Positions 63,485 to 64,000 of a DNA stretch of 64,000 nt are shown here, piece after piece. The translations under genes and the position numbers were made by a program. Under the pieces are notes generated by a model. It did not search any database and was not told the DNA's origin. It saw nothing but the letters and a program-made list of their open reading frames with translations. Location: positions 85,919-149,918 of the forward strand of contig JADJVE010000010.1 in the NCBI GenBank assembly GCA_016716715.1. The letters are read 5' to 3'. This stretch comes from Acidobacteriota bacterium (GTDB lineage Bacteria > Acidobacteriota > Thermoanaerobaculia > UBA5066). Each line of letters starts with the position of its first letter. Positions within the stretch are counted from its first letter, which is position 1.

Positions 63485-64000
63485 CTACTTCTTCGCCTGC
63501 GGCGGGTAGTTCTCGAAGAGCTTCTGGGCGACCTGGTCGGCCTTCTGCTGGCGCTCTTCCGGGGTTGCGCTCGTCGAGACCTGGTCCTTCGCGATGCCGC
63601 GCCAGACGGCGGTCTTCGCGCTCGCGTCGACGAGGTCGATCACGAGGGTGCCCGTCGGAATCTCCTGGACCGTCGTGGTCTGCATTCCGCCCATGCCGCC
63701 GTAGCGCCAGCCGCCGCCCCAGCCGCCGTACCCGTACGAATTGAGCTGAACGTCCTTCCCGAGGCTGAAGTGGGTGAAGACGATCAGGTCGCCTCCGTCC
63801 GGCACCTGCCGGAGCCCGCGGGCCGAGAGAGCGTTCCCGAGGGACTGGGCGAAGCGTTCGGCCGCGATCGGGTTTTTGGGCGCCGTACCGGCCTTGAGCG
63901 TGTACGTCTTGTACTTCGAGAAGTCGGTGCCCGGGGCGTAGTCTGTGTTGACCTCCAGCGTCGAAGCAGGCACAGCGGCGATCGCGAGGGCGACGGTGGC
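63485..64000 (-). CDS. DUF4136 family protein, N-terminus outside window
   Basis: About 172 residues visible. The frame is open to the right edge, where ATVALAIAAVPAS is the end of a signal peptide, so the true start lies beyond 64000. NTDYAPGTDFSKYKTYTLKA and IPTGTLVIDLVDASAKTAVW are the DUF4136 pattern, ending VAQKLFENYPPQAKK. A Gly/Tyr-rich insert (YGYGGWGGGWRYGGMGGMQT) sits in the middle. Function of the family unknown; usually a lipoprotein. Confidence 0.82.
   Translation of the reverse strand, partial: ATVALAIAAVPASTLEVNTDYAPGTDFSKYKTYTLKAGTAPKNPIAAERFAQSLGNALSARGLRQVPDGGDLIVFTHFSLGKDVQLNSYGYGGWGGGWRYGGMGGMQTTTVQEIPTGTLVIDLVDASAKTAVWRGIAKDQVSTSATPEERQQKADQVAQKLFENYPPQAKK

Overview
The window is very GC-rich (I estimate close to 70%), densely packed, and Gram-negative. 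It encodes a TonB-dependent receptor, periplasmic lipoproteins, outer-membrane barrels, Tat substrates and multiheme cytochromes. The mix of a tricorn-type S41 protease, Gloeo/Verruco-type repeats, several DUF-family lipoproteins, arylsulfatases and a TPR-multiheme cytochrome fits an Acidobacteriota-like soil or sediment bacterium (for example a Thermoanaerobaculia-type lineage). That placement is inference from gene content; no rRNA or other phylogenetic marker was found.

Layout. 0-10 kb: a truncated glycosyltransferase-like membrane protein, a Tat-exported amidase, a siderophore receptor with a Fur-box-like palindrome, a bacilliredoxin, a tricorn protease and an esterase-like protein. 10-15 kb: a four-gene, start/stop-overlapping minus-strand operon (PMT/TPR membrane protein, HExxH protein, HEAT-like protein, ankyrin protein). 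15-21 kb: one giant 1889-residue secreted repeat protein. 21-26 kb: the TCA-cycle operon mdh-sdhC-sdhA-sdhB, closed by a strong terminator. 26-38 kb: housekeeping and small genes (M28 peptidase, spermidine-synthase-like, HerA-like ATPase, thioesterase, arfB, SUI1, phosphatase, HI0933 flavoprotein, plsC, yceI). 38-43 kb: desaturase, pepQ, an MFS transporter and the putrescine genes aguA-aguB. 43-48 kb: a complete formate dehydrogenase-N operon whose catalytic subunit has an in-frame UGA (selenocysteine) followed by a SECIS hairpin. 49-59 kb: a minus-strand operon of cytochrome b, Rieske protein, TPR-multiheme cytochrome c, arylsulfatase, a secreted protein and a DUF3604 protein. 59-64 kb: a DUF3943 gene, a PhoN phosphatase fused to a 2H phosphoesterase, a second arylsulfatase and two lipoproteins.

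How the genes work together. Formate dehydrogenase-N and succinate dehydrogenase feed the quinone pool. The cytochrome b/Rieske/multiheme unit probably oxidises quinol and passes electrons into the periplasm. Sulfatases, PhoN-2H, DUF3604, the tricorn and M28 peptidases and the amidase form an exported hydrolytic set. aguA-aguB make putrescine, and a membrane-anchored spermidine-synthase homologue lies 14 kb away.

Three patterns cut across the genes. (1) A short AT-rich dispersed repeat (core CTTAGAAGGT) occurs about eight times, several as inverted pairs, both between and inside genes. (2) Many genes have no Shine-Dalgarno sequence but carry a TANNNT-like hexamer 5-9 nt before the start codon, which suggests leaderless transcription. 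(3) Four genes show single-base frame breaks or missing starts in G/C runs, which may be assembly indels or real frameshifts.
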